From: Dehalobacter alkaniphilus
GTDB taxonomy: Bacteria > Bacillota > Desulfitobacteriia > Desulfitobacteriales > Syntrophobotulaceae
NCBI GenBank assembly: GCA_040500365.1
Contig: CP148031.1
Span: forward strand, 186,001 to 250,000
DNA length: 64,000 nucleotides
Direction: 5' to 3'
Under the pieces are notes generated by a model that searched no databases, was not told where the DNA came from, and saw nothing but the letters and a program-made list of their open reading frames with translations. Shown in pieces: positions 18,645-27,846 of the stretch; the stretch's first letter is position 1, and every line of letters starts with the position of its first letter. Position numbers and translations under genes: made by a program.

Positions 18645-18710
18645 CTGAAGATAAAGCTTCATCGCAAGATGAAGCTTATTTAAATAAGAAGGTGGGATTC
18701 GAACGGGCGG
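18625..18710 (+). repeat. 86-bp palindromic repeat, copy 1
   Basis: Identical to 18781-18866. Ends are inverted copies of the tRNA-Ser 3' segment; with three flanking bases the arms are GTTCGAATCCCACCTTCT and its complement (18 bp). The centre is a perfect AAGCTTCATC-GCAA-GATGAAGCTT hairpin followed by ATTTAAAT. Copy 1 overlaps the real tRNA 3' end. Confidence 0.9.
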
Positions 18711-18780
18711 ATAAAGAAAAGCCGACACATGGGAGGGTTTTCCCGCCCCGGCGTGAAAGCGAGCCGAAGGCGAGCGGAGC

Positions 18781-18866
18781 GAATCCCACCTTCTCCGCCA
18801 CTGAAGATAAAGCTTCATCGCAAGATGAAGCTTATTTAAATAAGAAGGTGGGATTCGAACGGGCGG
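18781..18866 (+). repeat. 86-bp palindromic repeat, copy 2
   Basis: Exact second copy, 156 bp downstream in the same orientation. It is preceded by a different 70-bp GC-rich spacer (18711-18780). Open frames on the minus strand here (RWDSNPR-type peptides) are spurious translations of tRNA-derived DNA. Confidence 0.9.
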
Positions 18867-18905
18867 CCGCTCCTGCTGTCATCCATGGCCTGGCGGCAAA
18901 GTAAA

Positions 18906-20312
18906 TTAGTTATTAAATAGTTTATCCCCATACTCAGCATATAACGAGTTGAACCAAAGCTTGTATTGCTCTCGCTTTTCTTGTTTATTTTTATACATTT
19001 CACTATCGGCATTCCTATAAATGCGGTCTAAGCTGCCATTATTAGCATCCCCTAATGCAGCACCAATGGAAAAACTCACAGGCAAATAAGAGTTTTCTTT
19101 GTTATGCTTTTCGAGTTCAAATTCGATTCTCTGACAGACCTCTTTTAGTGAGTCAGGTGAGCAATTTGGTAAAACAATTGCAAATTCATCACCACCTACC
19201 CGGGCAGCAACATCGTTTTCCCGGACAGAACGTCGAAGTATTGAAGCAGTGGAAGTAATAAGCAAATCTCCGGCATGATGTCCCAAAGTATCGTTTACCA
19301 CTTTAAGCCCGTCAACATCACATTCTATAATCGCTACTGGATTAGATCTGCCTGAACACAGTCTTAACAATTCTTCATTAAAGAATGCTCTGTTGTATAA
19401 TCTTGTAAGATCATCGTGAAAACTGATAAATTTTAACCTGTCCTCAATTTGTTTTCTATATGTTAAATCCGTAAATATGATCACTGTACCTTTATATTTT
19501 TCACTTACGTCCAGCATGCGGTGAAAGTTTATAACCAGATTCCTGGTTCCTAATTCGAGCATCTTCAAATTCTTTTCAATGGATACTTCAATATCATTTC
19601 CGTTGATAAAAGCAGTAAATTCTTCTGCAAGCCAAGGGAATACATCTACTAAATATATTTCATGTTTTTCATTGGAATAATAAGATGTCCCATCGATTCC
19701 TGCAGACTTGAGGAACTCTTTAGCTGCATTGTTCATGTTGTCAATCATATTATTACTATCCAAAATGATTGAAGGAGTTGGAATACTTTCAAATATTGTT
19801 AAATACTTATTTTTTTCATTCGTCATCATACGATTCGTATTTTGAAGACTTAACGTAAGTACTTCCTTCTTCTCGTTGATCCACTCACTGCTAAAAGCTA
19901 ATTCTATACGATCAAAAAACCGATTAATAAACAATAAAAAGTAATCACAATCTATATTTTTTTTCCTATAGGTTTCTATTATCAGATCGAGATAGGATTG
20001 ACGATAATATTTCATCAATCCTAAAAACATTTCCAGGGTAACTCCACGTTTGCGATGAAGCTGTGCCTCAAGTATCCCAAAAGAGCCAACTGGATCATTT
20101 GCATAATCTTCATCCACATTTAATTCAGGTATAGATTCACAGGACTTGAGAACTGAGATTAAAGCTTCGGACAACCCGTTAATTGATGTACGCCAAGCTT
20201 CTTCCAGAGTAGAGGTATATTTTGTATAATTATGCATTTTTGCATATTCTAAGGTACGTCTAATTAAAAATGTTTGATTTGATTGGATCAACTCAACCGG
20301 TTCTTTCATCAT
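18906..20312 (-). CDS. PAS-GGDEF diguanylate cyclase
   Basis: 468-aa cytoplasmic protein without membrane segments. Residues 1-155 are an all-helical N-terminal sensory region of unknown ligand. A PAS-like domain (about 165-285: IFESIPTPSIILDSNN, then IIFTDLTYRKQIEDRL) leads through a short helix to a GGDEF domain (about 300-460). The catalytic motif is canonical, RVGGDEF, and an inhibitory I-site RxxD (REND) lies five residues before it. Active c-di-GMP synthesis with product inhibition is therefore predicted. Start at ATG 20312 or 20309, behind GGAGGG. Monocistronic, transcribed away from the secreted protein gene at 20.6 kb. No EAL or c-di-GMP effector is seen nearby. Confidence 0.92.
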   Translation of the reverse strand: MMKEPVELIQSNQTFLIRRTLEYAKMHNYTKYTSTLEEAWRTSINGLSEALISVLKSCESIPELNVDEDYANDPVGSFGILEAQLHRKRGVTLEMFLGLMKYYRQSYLDLIIETYRKKNIDCDYFLLFINRFFDRIELAFSSEWINEKKEVLTLSLQNTNRMMTNEKNKYLTIFESIPTPSIILDSNNMIDNMNNAAKEFLKSAGIDGTSYYSNEKHEIYLVDVFPWLAEEFTAFINGNDIEVSIEKNLKMLELGTRNLVINFHRMLDVSEKYKGTVIIFTDLTYRKQIEDRLKFISFHDDLTRLYNRAFFNEELLRLCSGRSNPVAIIECDVDGLKVVNDTLGHHAGDLLITSTASILRRSVRENDVAARVGGDEFAIVLPNCSPDSLKEVCQRIEFELEKHNKENSYLPVSFSIGAALGDANNGSLDRIYRNADSEMYKNKQEKREQYKLWFNSLYAEYGDKLFNN

Positions 20313-20605
20313 ATTCCCTCCTCTCCTTTGGAAAAAGTAATTAAGCTTATTTAGATCAATGATTCGACATTAAATGACATACTCCTCTCCATCGTATCAA
20401 ACTATACATTTGGGATTGTGCAGATCCATATTTCCTAATTTGATGGGACTTAATTCCTAAATATATAAATATTAAGGAAGAAAAAGGAATTAAATTAATA
20501 CTGTAGAATTATAGATTTTACATAGTTGATCTTATTTTTTTACGTTATTTTTAGTTGAGAGTAAGTTACTCGTATGCAAACGGTAGTATGAAAGGAGAAA
20601 AGACC

Positions 20606-21880
20606 ATGAAACCTCGTTTATCCAGAAATATTGCAATCGCGATATGTGCAGTCATTTTTTGTTTAGGCATAGTCACCTATGGTTATGCGCAAAATGCTTC
20701 CTGGCCCGGATTAAAAATAGGCGAGGATAAAACTCCTTATGTTGCGGTGGCAGTGAACGGGGAGATTTCTGGCGATAAAATTATCTTACATTGGGATCAG
20801 GTTGATCATCCCAAATTTTCCGGCTATAAAGTGGTGATTTCAAAGAACAATCCGAATCCGAAGTATCCCGACGACGGGTATTTATACTACATTACTGAAA
20901 GGACCATGACCAGTGCGGTGATCAATAACAGTGAAGCCTATAAAAACGGAGACTTTGGCGAGAAACTTGTCTCTGGTGAAAGATACTATTTTAGCATCAC
21001 GGTGCTTTATTCGGATAAGACCGTTCCGGGTGATAGTCTGCAACTGACGTATCCGGGCGGTACGGCTGTCTCTTCACCGGAACCTGCCGAGGAAGCTATC
21101 GTAACGCCGGCCGAAACAACACAACCCACCAAGGAAACACCGGCTACAGAAATAAAACCTGCTGTCAAACCAGTTGTATCCTCCTCTTCCTCTTCAAAGG
21201 CACCTCAGGTAACCGTTTCTAAGGACGACAACCGGCTCATTGTCAAATGGAATCCGATTTACAGTGAAAGCTTCCAGGGCTATAAGGTCGTTATTTCCAA
21301 AAATAATTCCAGGCCGGCCTATCCCAGCAGCGGTTATTTGACTTACATTACCAATCAAAGCACCAGCCGGTGGGTAATTGACAACAGCATAACGTATCAC
21401 GGTGGGGACTTTGGCAGTTATCTGACTCCCGGACAGGCGTATTACGTTAGTGTGACGGCTTTGTACAGTGATGGCAAAGTTGCCGGAAATGCCGTCCGTG
21501 TCACGTATCCGGCCGATGGATACAATCCACTAGCTGAGAAGGAAAGTGTCCAACAGAGCCTGGATCCGATTGCCATATCGGCAACAGCCAGCGGCAGTAA
21601 TTTGATTTTAAGCTGGCCAGCTTCGGAAGCAGCGAATTTTGAAGGCTACAAAGTGGTCATTTCAAAGAGTAATCCTAATCCAAAATATCCAAATGACGGT
21701 TATCTGGAGTGGATTACCGACCGGAACAGGACTTCAGTGACAATCAACGCCGACACTTATTATCAGGGCGATATCCAGGGTAATTTAGTTTCTGGCGAGT
21801 ACTACTATTTCAGTATCAGCATCATTTATGACGGATGGATCATTGTTCCGGGTCCCGCGCAATATGTCATGATCCCTTAG
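20606..21880 (+). CDS. Secreted protein with three fibronectin-III-like repeats
   Basis: 424 aa with a signal peptide (NIAIAICAVIFCLGIVTYGYA, cleavage near YAQ). There are three repeats of about 95-100 residues, each with GYKVVISKxNxxPxYPxxGYL followed by a Y/WIT strand and a GDxxxxLxxGxxYYxSxxxxY end. They start near residues 50, 205 and 330. A Pro/Thr/Ser-rich linker separates repeats 1 and 2. No anchor (LPXTG, SLH, TM) is visible, so it is predicted to be released or loosely wall-associated. The fold resembles fibronectin type III; the conserved Lys/Asn/Pro pattern makes this a specific repeat family. Start ATG 20606 has AAAGGAG; upstream in-frame starts lack one. Function unknown. Confidence 0.8.
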   Translation: MKPRLSRNIAIAICAVIFCLGIVTYGYAQNASWPGLKIGEDKTPYVAVAVNGEISGDKIILHWDQVDHPKFSGYKVVISKNNPNPKYPDDGYLYYITERTMTSAVINNSEAYKNGDFGEKLVSGERYYFSITVLYSDKTVPGDSLQLTYPGGTAVSSPEPAEEAIVTPAETTQPTKETPATEIKPAVKPVVSSSSSSKAPQVTVSKDDNRLIVKWNPIYSESFQGYKVVISKNNSRPAYPSSGYLTYITNQSTSRWVIDNSITYHGGDFGSYLTPGQAYYVSVTALYSDGKVAGNAVRVTYPADGYNPLAEKESVQQSLDPIAISATASGSNLILSWPASEAANFEGYKVVISKSNPNPKYPNDGYLEWITDRNRTSVTINADTYYQGDIQGNLVSGEYYYFSISIIYDGWIIVPGPAQYVMIP

Positions 21881-21899
21881 TTAGAAAATCTTCAGTTTC

Positions 21900-21935
21900 G
21901 GCCCGTTTTTTATGGTGAAAAGCGGGCCTTTCTAT
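21900..21935 (+). terminator. Terminator after the FN3-like protein gene
   Basis: GGCCCG (21900-21905) pairs with CGGGCC (21923-21928), followed by TTTCTATT. The loop is T/A-rich. Confidence 0.75.
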
Positions 21936-22062
21936 TGGACCGAAACATATAACGCAAAAAGTAAAAAACTAAAAAAGTGCTTTTTTTTTTGAGCAAAATC
22001 ATATATTATAAAGTAGGTAGTTATAAAAAATTTATACTTGTAGAATGGAAGGATGGGAGAGA

Positions 22063-23670
22063 ATGTTGTCACTGCTGCTTGCACTGCTGCCGATAGCAGT
22101 CATTGTTGTTATGCTTATTGTGTTTAAAAAGCCAGCCCATACCAGTGGAATTGTGGGTTGGCTTGCTGTTTCTCTTGTGGCGTTTTTGTTTTTTCAGACG
22201 TCGGGAGAAGTCATTGTACGCTCGACGCTGGCCGGTCTGATTAAATCTTTTTCAGTATCACTGATCGTAGCCACATCGCTGCTTCAAATGGCCTATATGG
22301 AAAAGACAGGAGCCTTAAAACGAATTATTATATTTATTAAGACCTTAGCCAGTGAAAACAGAGCCGTTCAGATCATGATGATCAACATTGGATTTGGAAC
22401 GTTGATGGTTGCCGTCGGAGCAACTCCTGTATCTCTTCTGCCGCCTATCTTGATTGCGATGGGATACTCTACGTATGTGGCCATAGCTTTACCGGCGATC
22501 GGATATGACTCCCTGTGTACGTATGCCTTACTCGGCGCCCCGATCGTGGTGTTTGTGGATATCGCGAACAGCTTTTTAGGAAAAGGCAATGAAATTACCC
22601 TTTCTCAGGCCGGAAGCATCTTCTTTATGTTTTTGCCGGTTGTATCTACCTTGATCGGCTTTTCGATGCTTTGGATTGTCGGAAAGTGGAAAGCCGTCAA
22701 AGAGGGGATTGTCCCGGTATTGGTTACGGGCATTACCATTTCGATTGTCGCTTATTTTACCAATCATTATGACAATCTTGTTGTCCTCACAGGAGTCTTA
22801 AGTGGTTTTGCAGTCATTCTTGTAATGATCCTGTATCTTAAGCTAACGGGTAAAAAAATTATTGATCGAAGCCGGCTGACGCCGGAAGAACTTGCCTATG
22901 AAAAAGAATATCCTTTGTGGAAAGCCAGTATGCCCTGGCTGCTTTTGATCGTTCTGATTCTGGCGCTTAACCTGCCAAAGGAATCTTTCGATTATTTATA
23001 CCGGACACTGACGCTCAGCATTCCCGGCTTATCTGCAGACGGCAAGCCGATAGCAACCCGAGCTTTATGGAATGCCTACACCTGGATTCTGGTCAGCATC
23101 TTGATTTCGATCCCGATTATGCGCCCAAAAGCCGCCCAAATTAAAGATTCAATAAAAGTTTGGTGGCGAAGGGCACCAAAACCTGTTTTCTCAGCAGCGA
23201 TCTTCTTTGCGATTGGTGAAGTCATGAATATGTCTGGATTTAATATGGCTTCCAATCTCAATGCCGCACTGTCGAAAACACTGTGCCCAAGTATGGTGAA
23301 AGTACTCGCAGACTATTCCGCGCAGGCTTTTCATGGAGCCTACGGAGCTATTGTAAGCTTTATTGGATTATTCGGAGGATTCATTACCGGAAGTGAAGCT
23401 TCGACGATTGCGATGTTTGCAAAATATACCATGTCAACAGCAACGAATCTTAACTGGGGACTTAAGGGTATTATCATCGTTACAGCCGGGTTAGCCTTTG
23501 GTGGAGGACTAGCCAGCGTAATTTCCCCGGCAAAACTCCAAAATGCGGCCGCATCTATTGATAAACTTGGTGAAGAAAACAAAGTGATGCGCGTTGCCTT
23601 TATTTTTGCGCTCATCATGTCAGCAGTGACTGCTGCTGTGGTGGTCGCCTTGCTTAAGTTCCTGGTGTAA
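22063..23670 (+). CDS. lctP: L-lactate permease family transporter
   Basis: LctP-family secondary transporter, about 535 aa, with 12-14 hydrophobic segments. Family landmarks: an early KSFSVSLIVATSLLQM segment, GFGTLMVAVGATPVSLLPPI, LGAPIVVFVDIAN, and the C-terminal GGFITGSEASTIAMF and SPAKLQNAAASI. It imports lactate (or glycolate) with protons or sodium; the exact substrate is not readable from sequence. ATG 22063 is preferred because GGGAGAG lies just before it; ATG 22045 is the alternative. No lactate dehydrogenase gene is adjacent, so its metabolic partner is elsewhere. Confidence 0.93.
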   Translation: MLSLLLALLPIAVIVVMLIVFKKPAHTSGIVGWLAVSLVAFLFFQTSGEVIVRSTLAGLIKSFSVSLIVATSLLQMAYMEKTGALKRIIIFIKTLASENRAVQIMMINIGFGTLMVAVGATPVSLLPPILIAMGYSTYVAIALPAIGYDSLCTYALLGAPIVVFVDIANSFLGKGNEITLSQAGSIFFMFLPVVSTLIGFSMLWIVGKWKAVKEGIVPVLVTGITISIVAYFTNHYDNLVVLTGVLSGFAVILVMILYLKLTGKKIIDRSRLTPEELAYEKEYPLWKASMPWLLLIVLILALNLPKESFDYLYRTLTLSIPGLSADGKPIATRALWNAYTWILVSILISIPIMRPKAAQIKDSIKVWWRRAPKPVFSAAIFFAIGEVMNMSGFNMASNLNAALSKTLCPSMVKVLADYSAQAFHGAYGAIVSFIGLFGGFITGSEASTIAMFAKYTMSTATNLNWGLKGIIIVTAGLAFGGGLASVISPAKLQNAAASIDKLGEENKVMRVAFIFALIMSAVTAAVVVALLKFLV

Positions 23671-23755
23671 TCGGGAGATCATATCGTAAATAAAGTCTAT
23701 GCTGAAATATGATCCTTCAGTGTCCCGATCTCTGAGAAAGAACGGGTCATCTAAA

Positions 23756-23800
23756 TACGAACAAGGACTTCAAAGTTGTGAAGTCCTTGTTCGTATTTTA
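23756..23800 (+). terminator. Terminator between lctP and the MATE gene
   Basis: Perfect 16-bp stem, TACGAACAAGGACTTC (23756-23771) against GAAGTCCTTGTTCGTA (23780-23795), followed by TTTTA. It serves lctP; the stem could also stop transcription from the convergent MATE gene. Confidence 0.85.
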
Positions 23801-23827
23801 GATATATCAGTTTTATATCAGCCTGAA

Positions 23828-25189
23828 TTATCCTACGCTGACAGCGGGCTGATTTTTGCTAAGCCGTTTCATTTCCAGCGTTATCAACGTTGCTGTGATC
23901 AAAACGGATAAGATATCTGCAATCGGGGCAGCCCGCCAGACACCCTCAATTCCCCAAAAATGAGGCAGGACCAAAAGAAGCGGTATATATAGCAGTACCT
24001 GCCGGGAAAGGCTCAGAACAGATGATTGAAGCGGTTTGCCGACTGCCTGAAAGTAACTTGAGCAAATAATTTGAAAACCAATCAGCGGGAACATTGTAAA
24101 AAATATCAGTATCACGTGAGTTGCCAGTTCTGTAAGCGCCTTATCGTTATCACTGAACAAGCCAATGATTTGTTCGGGCCAGAAATGTATGACCAGATAG
24201 CCGACAACAGCAATACAGGTGCTCGCGATGATGGCCTTCTTCAATGTTGCCTTAACTCTTTCAAACTGCCCGGCTCCATAGTTAAAGCCTATGATAGGCT
24301 GAGCACCCTGGCTGACACCGATAATCGGCATAAAGAACAATGTTGAAATACTCATAATGACGCCGATGGCAGACAGCGCTAGGTCGCCGCCATAAAGCAT
24401 GACACTCTTATTCAGAAGCATATTCTGCACACTGTTGGCAAGTTGCATTGCAAACGGAGCAAAGCCAATAGACAATATGGCCAGATAGATCGGAAAATCC
24501 GGTTTCAAATTTTTCAGGCGGAGCTTAAGCGTGCTATGGCCGAGAAGAAAATAGCCCAATACCCAAAGCGACGTAATGAATTGGCCCGAGACCGTTGCGA
24601 GTGCGGAACCCGCTATACCTAATCCCAAATGAAAAATAAAAATGTAATTCAACACCCCGTTAATCACAGCGCCGAGAATTTGCGTTAGCATCGCAATTCT
24701 GGGGTTTCCTTCAGCTCTGATAAAATTGTTCATGCCAAAACCGATTGCGCCAAAAACGGATCCTGCAACAATGATATTGGTAAAATCAAGTGCATTGGGC
24801 AATACTTCCTGATTAGCACCAAAAAAGACCAAAAGCTGTTCAGAAAATGAGAAATAAAAGACCATAAAAAGAAGCGGAAGCATAATTAAGAGAGTAAGTG
24901 CATTACCTACAATTTTTTCGGCTTCATCTTTTTTTTGTTCCCCGAGCCGAATGGAGATTAATGCTGTTGCACCAATACCAACTAGCATCCCCAGTGCCAT
25001 TAATAGAAGCATAATTGGGAAGGCCACTGTCGTTGCAGCAATTGCAAGTGTACCGACGCCGCGGCCCACAAAAATCCGGTCAACAATATTATATAAGGCA
25101 TTCACCAACATACCGACAATCGCCGGCCAGGAGAATTGCCATAATAGCTTCCCAATGCTTTTATTACCGAATTCAAAACTTTTATCCAT
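23828..25189 (-). CDS. MATE-family multidrug efflux transporter
   Basis: 453-aa membrane protein with 12 predicted helices in two homologous halves. MATE/MepA landmarks: LLWQFSWPAIVGMLVNALYN with NIVDRIFVGRGVG in helices 1-2, FIRAEGNPRIAM after helix 4, GVSQGAQPIIGFNYGAG in the second half, and SSYFQAVGKP. Such proteins export cationic drugs or metabolites using Na+ or H+ gradients. Start ATG 25189 follows AGGAGAC. It lies downstream of, and on the same strand as, a small XRE gene separated by a weak terminator, so that regulator may or may not control it. Confidence 0.92.
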   Translation of the reverse strand: MDKSFEFGNKSIGKLLWQFSWPAIVGMLVNALYNIVDRIFVGRGVGTLAIAATTVAFPIMLLLMALGMLVGIGATALISIRLGEQKKDEAEKIVGNALTLLIMLPLLFMVFYFSFSEQLLVFFGANQEVLPNALDFTNIIVAGSVFGAIGFGMNNFIRAEGNPRIAMLTQILGAVINGVLNYIFIFHLGLGIAGSALATVSGQFITSLWVLGYFLLGHSTLKLRLKNLKPDFPIYLAILSIGFAPFAMQLANSVQNMLLNKSVMLYGGDLALSAIGVIMSISTLFFMPIIGVSQGAQPIIGFNYGAGQFERVKATLKKAIIASTCIAVVGYLVIHFWPEQIIGLFSDNDKALTELATHVILIFFTMFPLIGFQIICSSYFQAVGKPLQSSVLSLSRQVLLYIPLLLVLPHFWGIEGVWRAAPIADILSVLITATLITLEMKRLSKNQPAVSVG

Positions 25190-25327
25190 GTACAGTCTCC
25201 TTCTACAGTTTCTTCATAAATTGGGGATTATCAGAAAAACAACAATTATTCATATTAACATTCTTAGTTGAAATTTTCAAGGAGCTCTTTGAAATATTCT
25301 TTTATGCATTTATCAAATAAAAAATAA

Positions 25328-25355
25328 AAGGACTTCATTCCGCAGAAAAATCCTT
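25328..25355 (-). terminator. Weak terminator after the small XRE gene
   Basis: On the minus strand, AAGGA pairs with TCCTT and a T-rich tract follows. Only 5 bp of stem, so low strength. 25190-25387 otherwise carries no gene. Confidence 0.45.
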
Positions 25356-25387
25356 CTCATTTAAAAAATACTAATATTATTCTGTTT

Positions 25388-25591
25388 CTAATATTCCTGA
25401 TCGCCGAGGAGCGTCGACAGACGGACTCCAAGAGCTTGAGTGAGATGGAAAAGTGTTTTAATAGATGGATTTGTTTTATCTCTTTCGATTTCACATAGAT
25501 AAGAAACGGAAATACCGGCAATCTCAGCCAGTTCCTTTTGTTTTAAATGCTTTTTCTTCCGGATCTCCCGAATTTTTGAACCAAGGGACAT
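25388..25591 (-). CDS. XRE-family transcriptional regulator, single-domain
   Basis: 67-aa protein consisting of little more than a Cro/CI-type helix-turn-helix: IREIRKKKHLKQKELAEIAG then ISVSYLCEIERDKTNPSI, and a short C-terminal LGVRLSTLLGD. Start ATG 25591 with GGAGG upstream. A perfect inverted repeat lies 18 bases upstream of the start, a likely autoregulatory operator. Divergent from a second XRE gene at 25.8 kb. Confidence 0.88.
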   Translation of the reverse strand: MSLGSKIREIRKKKHLKQKELAEIAGISVSYLCEIERDKTNPSIKTLFHLTQALGVRLSTLLGDQEY

Positions 25592-25608
25592 AACACCACC
25601 TCCGTCTA

Positions 25609-25633
25609 ATAATTACGCATATAGCGTAATTAT
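25609..25633. promoter_or_regulatory. Palindromic operator candidate between two XRE genes
   Basis: ATAATTACGC (25609-25618) and GCGTAATTAT (25624-25633), a perfect 10-bp inverted repeat with a 5-bp spacer, just upstream of the minus-strand XRE gene. The size and position fit a dimeric repressor site. Which of the two XRE proteins binds is unknown. Confidence 0.65.
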
Positions 25634-25811
25634 GCAACGGTTAAATTTAGCCGTCTGCCAAAAATAGGTTCCAATCCCAAGCAAATATAGGATATTCTTC
25701 CACATTGCGCATATTTACGTCAAAAATGTATAGCAATTCAGTAGACCTGGCGTTTTTCAGCGATTATACTAGTATTAATTCGCTATTATCGAAAATTTGG
25801 GGGAAATTGCG

Positions 25812-26180
25812 TTGACTGTCGGTGATCGGATTAAAGAGCAAAGAAAAGAGAAGAAGCTCACACTTCGTAAGCTTTCTGAAAGAAGCGGTATTTCTATCTC
25901 TTATTTGAGTGATATTGAACAAAACAGAAGAAGACCTTCTTTAGATCGGCTGACAGATATTGCCCTGGGTTTAGGTGTATCGGTATCCTACCTTTTAGGG
26001 GAACAAACGAAGGATGCGGGTTCAAAACCTGAGATTTATTCACTGGCGGATAAAAGCGTCCATTTTAGAGAAGTCTTAGAGAAATTAGACGACTTTGATT
26101 TCTGGGAAGAAAAAGATCAGGAAGAATTGCTGACGTATCTGCAAATAAAAAAGAAGATCAGGGATTCCGAACTCTACTGA
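25812..26180 (+). CDS. XRE-family transcriptional regulator with C-terminal extension
   Basis: About 122 aa. N-terminal helix-turn-helix (DRIKEQRKEKKLTLRKLSER, SGISISYLSDIEQNRRRPSL, LGVSVSYLLGE), then a 50-residue acidic/helical tail (FREVLEKLDDFDFWEEKDQ) unlike the single-domain neighbour. TTG 25812 is chosen because GGGGGAA precedes it at a proper distance; TTG 25797 has none. The tail may be a dimerisation or protease-sensing region, as in ImmR/SinR-like regulators; this is inference. Confidence 0.85.
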   Translation: MTVGDRIKEQRKEKKLTLRKLSERSGISISYLSDIEQNRRRPSLDRLTDIALGLGVSVSYLLGEQTKDAGSKPEIYSLADKSVHFREVLEKLDDFDFWEEKDQEELLTYLQIKKKIRDSELY

Positions 26181-26262
26181 GCCGTACACCGGCCTTTAAA
26201 CGGATATGAGACGTTCTAAAGACACTATTAATAAAAAATAAATGTATATATATAATGGTAAT

Positions 26263-26290
26263 AGAGGAAATTAATGGTCCTCTTTTTTGC
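26263..26290 (+). terminator. Terminator after the second XRE gene
   Basis: AGAGGA (26263-26268) pairs with TCCTCT (26278-26283), followed by TTTTTT. The remaining 26291-26451 is A/T-rich with no gene. Confidence 0.7.
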
Positions 26291-26604
26291 GTTTCTTGGT
26301 TTGATGTGGTAAAATCGGTTGAAGTAAAAAAAATGTAGAATTTTGTCACTTGAGATACAAGATAAAAATTATGGGAGGATCTCAAGTATTGGATAATTAT
26401 ATTCTGACAAAATAACAAAAGATGATGGCGAAAAGCTGTCAAAAAGTCCTTAAGTCCTTCGGTAATATGTCAAGACCCTAAGCGAGTCAATTTTTCAGTA
26501 AGTTAATAATCAGTGGGTAAAAAAGACAATAAGAAACCATCTCATTCCCAAAAAGATATGGGAAAAAGTTACAAAAATGGGATTTCAATTATCGTAGTTC
26601 ATGC

Positions 26605-27846
26605 TTAGTTTGCATTCCCCCTATTGCCATGTGGCATATAGATTTGGTTGCTGCGTAGCAGAGCATCAACCATACGGACGAGTTTACGTGCAGTAAGCAC
26701 TAGAGCACGGCGATGATGGTGAGTCTTACTTTCCGAGAATTTACGTTGGTAGAAGGCTTTGTACTCCGGTTCCTTTTGGCGTACTAAATTAGCAGCCTGG
26801 ATGATATAACTGCGCAAGTAGGTGTTGCCGGTTCGGGTTAAGGGTGTGTCATCGGCTGTAAAATCACCTGACTGGTGAGAACGCCAGGTTAACCCAATAA
26901 ACTTTGCTAAGGCTCCTTCATTTGGAAAACGACGGATGTCTCCAATCTCAGCAATAATACCAGCTGAAAGCACTGGGCCAATACCGGGAACGGTAATGAG
27001 CGTATTAGAGAAATGCCTGATTTCTGCTTCGATCGCCTTATCGATTTTCTTTACCTGCTTCTCTAAAGTGTGGATGGTTTCGATGCTCGTGGCCAGGATA
27101 AGGTTAATGGGTTGCAATAGGCTTCCACGTAGTCGATGGGCCTTGCGGGCGGCTTCCTTCAACTCTCTGGCTTTGGCTTCTGGATCCTCGAAATGACTTT
27201 TTCCTTTCTCCATGAGGAAATCAATCAGTTCATCAAGCGGTCGAGCCGCAACCTCTTCTGGAGAAAAAAACTCAAGTGTCAAGGATTCAGAAGTAGCGCC
27301 GAAAGTGTTGCTAAAAACCGTACCTTGGGCAAGCGTGCTAAACTTCAAGAACAAGTTCGTGAGAAAATAGTTCTTCTCTCTGGAGATCATCTCAATCATA
27401 TGACAACGAAAGCGAGTGAGGCGCTGTAATGGTAAGTAGCGGAAATCAACCTGAGAGCCTTCTGGGAGCCGGCCGAAGCGTAAACGTTCGGCAATGACCC
27501 AGGCATCAATCCAGTCGTTCTTCGGAAGGTCCACATAAGCTTTCTTGAAATTAGCAACGACCTTGGGGTTAAAGGAATAGATTTGGGGCTGTAAAGGTGC
27601 TAAACAAGGGTCTTCCGCCAAGAACATTTGTAACGGCCAACTGTACACGGAAGTGGCCTCTAAACCAATAACCAGCCGGTCCTCATTCTCTTTAGCGCAG
27701 GCTTCAGAGAGATATCGGGTAACTTGCTCACAACCAGGCTGATCATTCAAAGCCCGCAGTTTTTTTACCGGTTCATTACCCCGCTCATCTAAGATTCGCA
27801 CTTTAAAATCACTGGAACTCACATCAATACCGACAAATAAACTCAA
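26605..27846 (-). CDS. IS110-family transposase (DEDD recombinase), copy 1
   Basis: 413 aa, intact. N-terminal RuvC-like DEDD domain: GIDVSSSDFKVRI (first Asp), GLEATSVYSWPL (Glu), and KNDWIDAWVIAERL (last Asps). A coiled middle region follows, then the C-terminal Transposase_20 domain, TVPGIGPVLSAGIIAEIGDI with FIGLTWRSHQSGDF, which contains the conserved Ser region. Start ATG 27846. Identical to the copy at 56339-57580. Known IS110 enzymes act with an RNA encoded in the element's non-coding end. Confidence 0.95.
   Translation of the reverse strand: MSLFVGIDVSSSDFKVRILDERGNEPVKKLRALNDQPGCEQVTRYLSEACAKENEDRLVIGLEATSVYSWPLQMFLAEDPCLAPLQPQIYSFNPKVVANFKKAYVDLPKNDWIDAWVIAERLRFGRLPEGSQVDFRYLPLQRLTRFRCHMIEMISREKNYFLTNLFLKFSTLAQGTVFSNTFGATSESLTLEFFSPEEVAARPLDELIDFLMEKGKSHFEDPEAKARELKEAARKAHRLRGSLLQPINLILATSIETIHTLEKQVKKIDKAIEAEIRHFSNTLITVPGIGPVLSAGIIAEIGDIRRFPNEGALAKFIGLTWRSHQSGDFTADDTPLTRTGNTYLRSYIIQAANLVRQKEPEYKAFYQRKFSESKTHHHRRALVLTARKLVRMVDALLRSNQIYMPHGNRGNAN

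Noticed and set aside
18426..18818. 130-codon minus-strand frame with RWDSNPR-type peptides
   Set aside because: Translation of tRNA-Ser 3' sequence and its palindromic copies, a well-known type of spurious protein.
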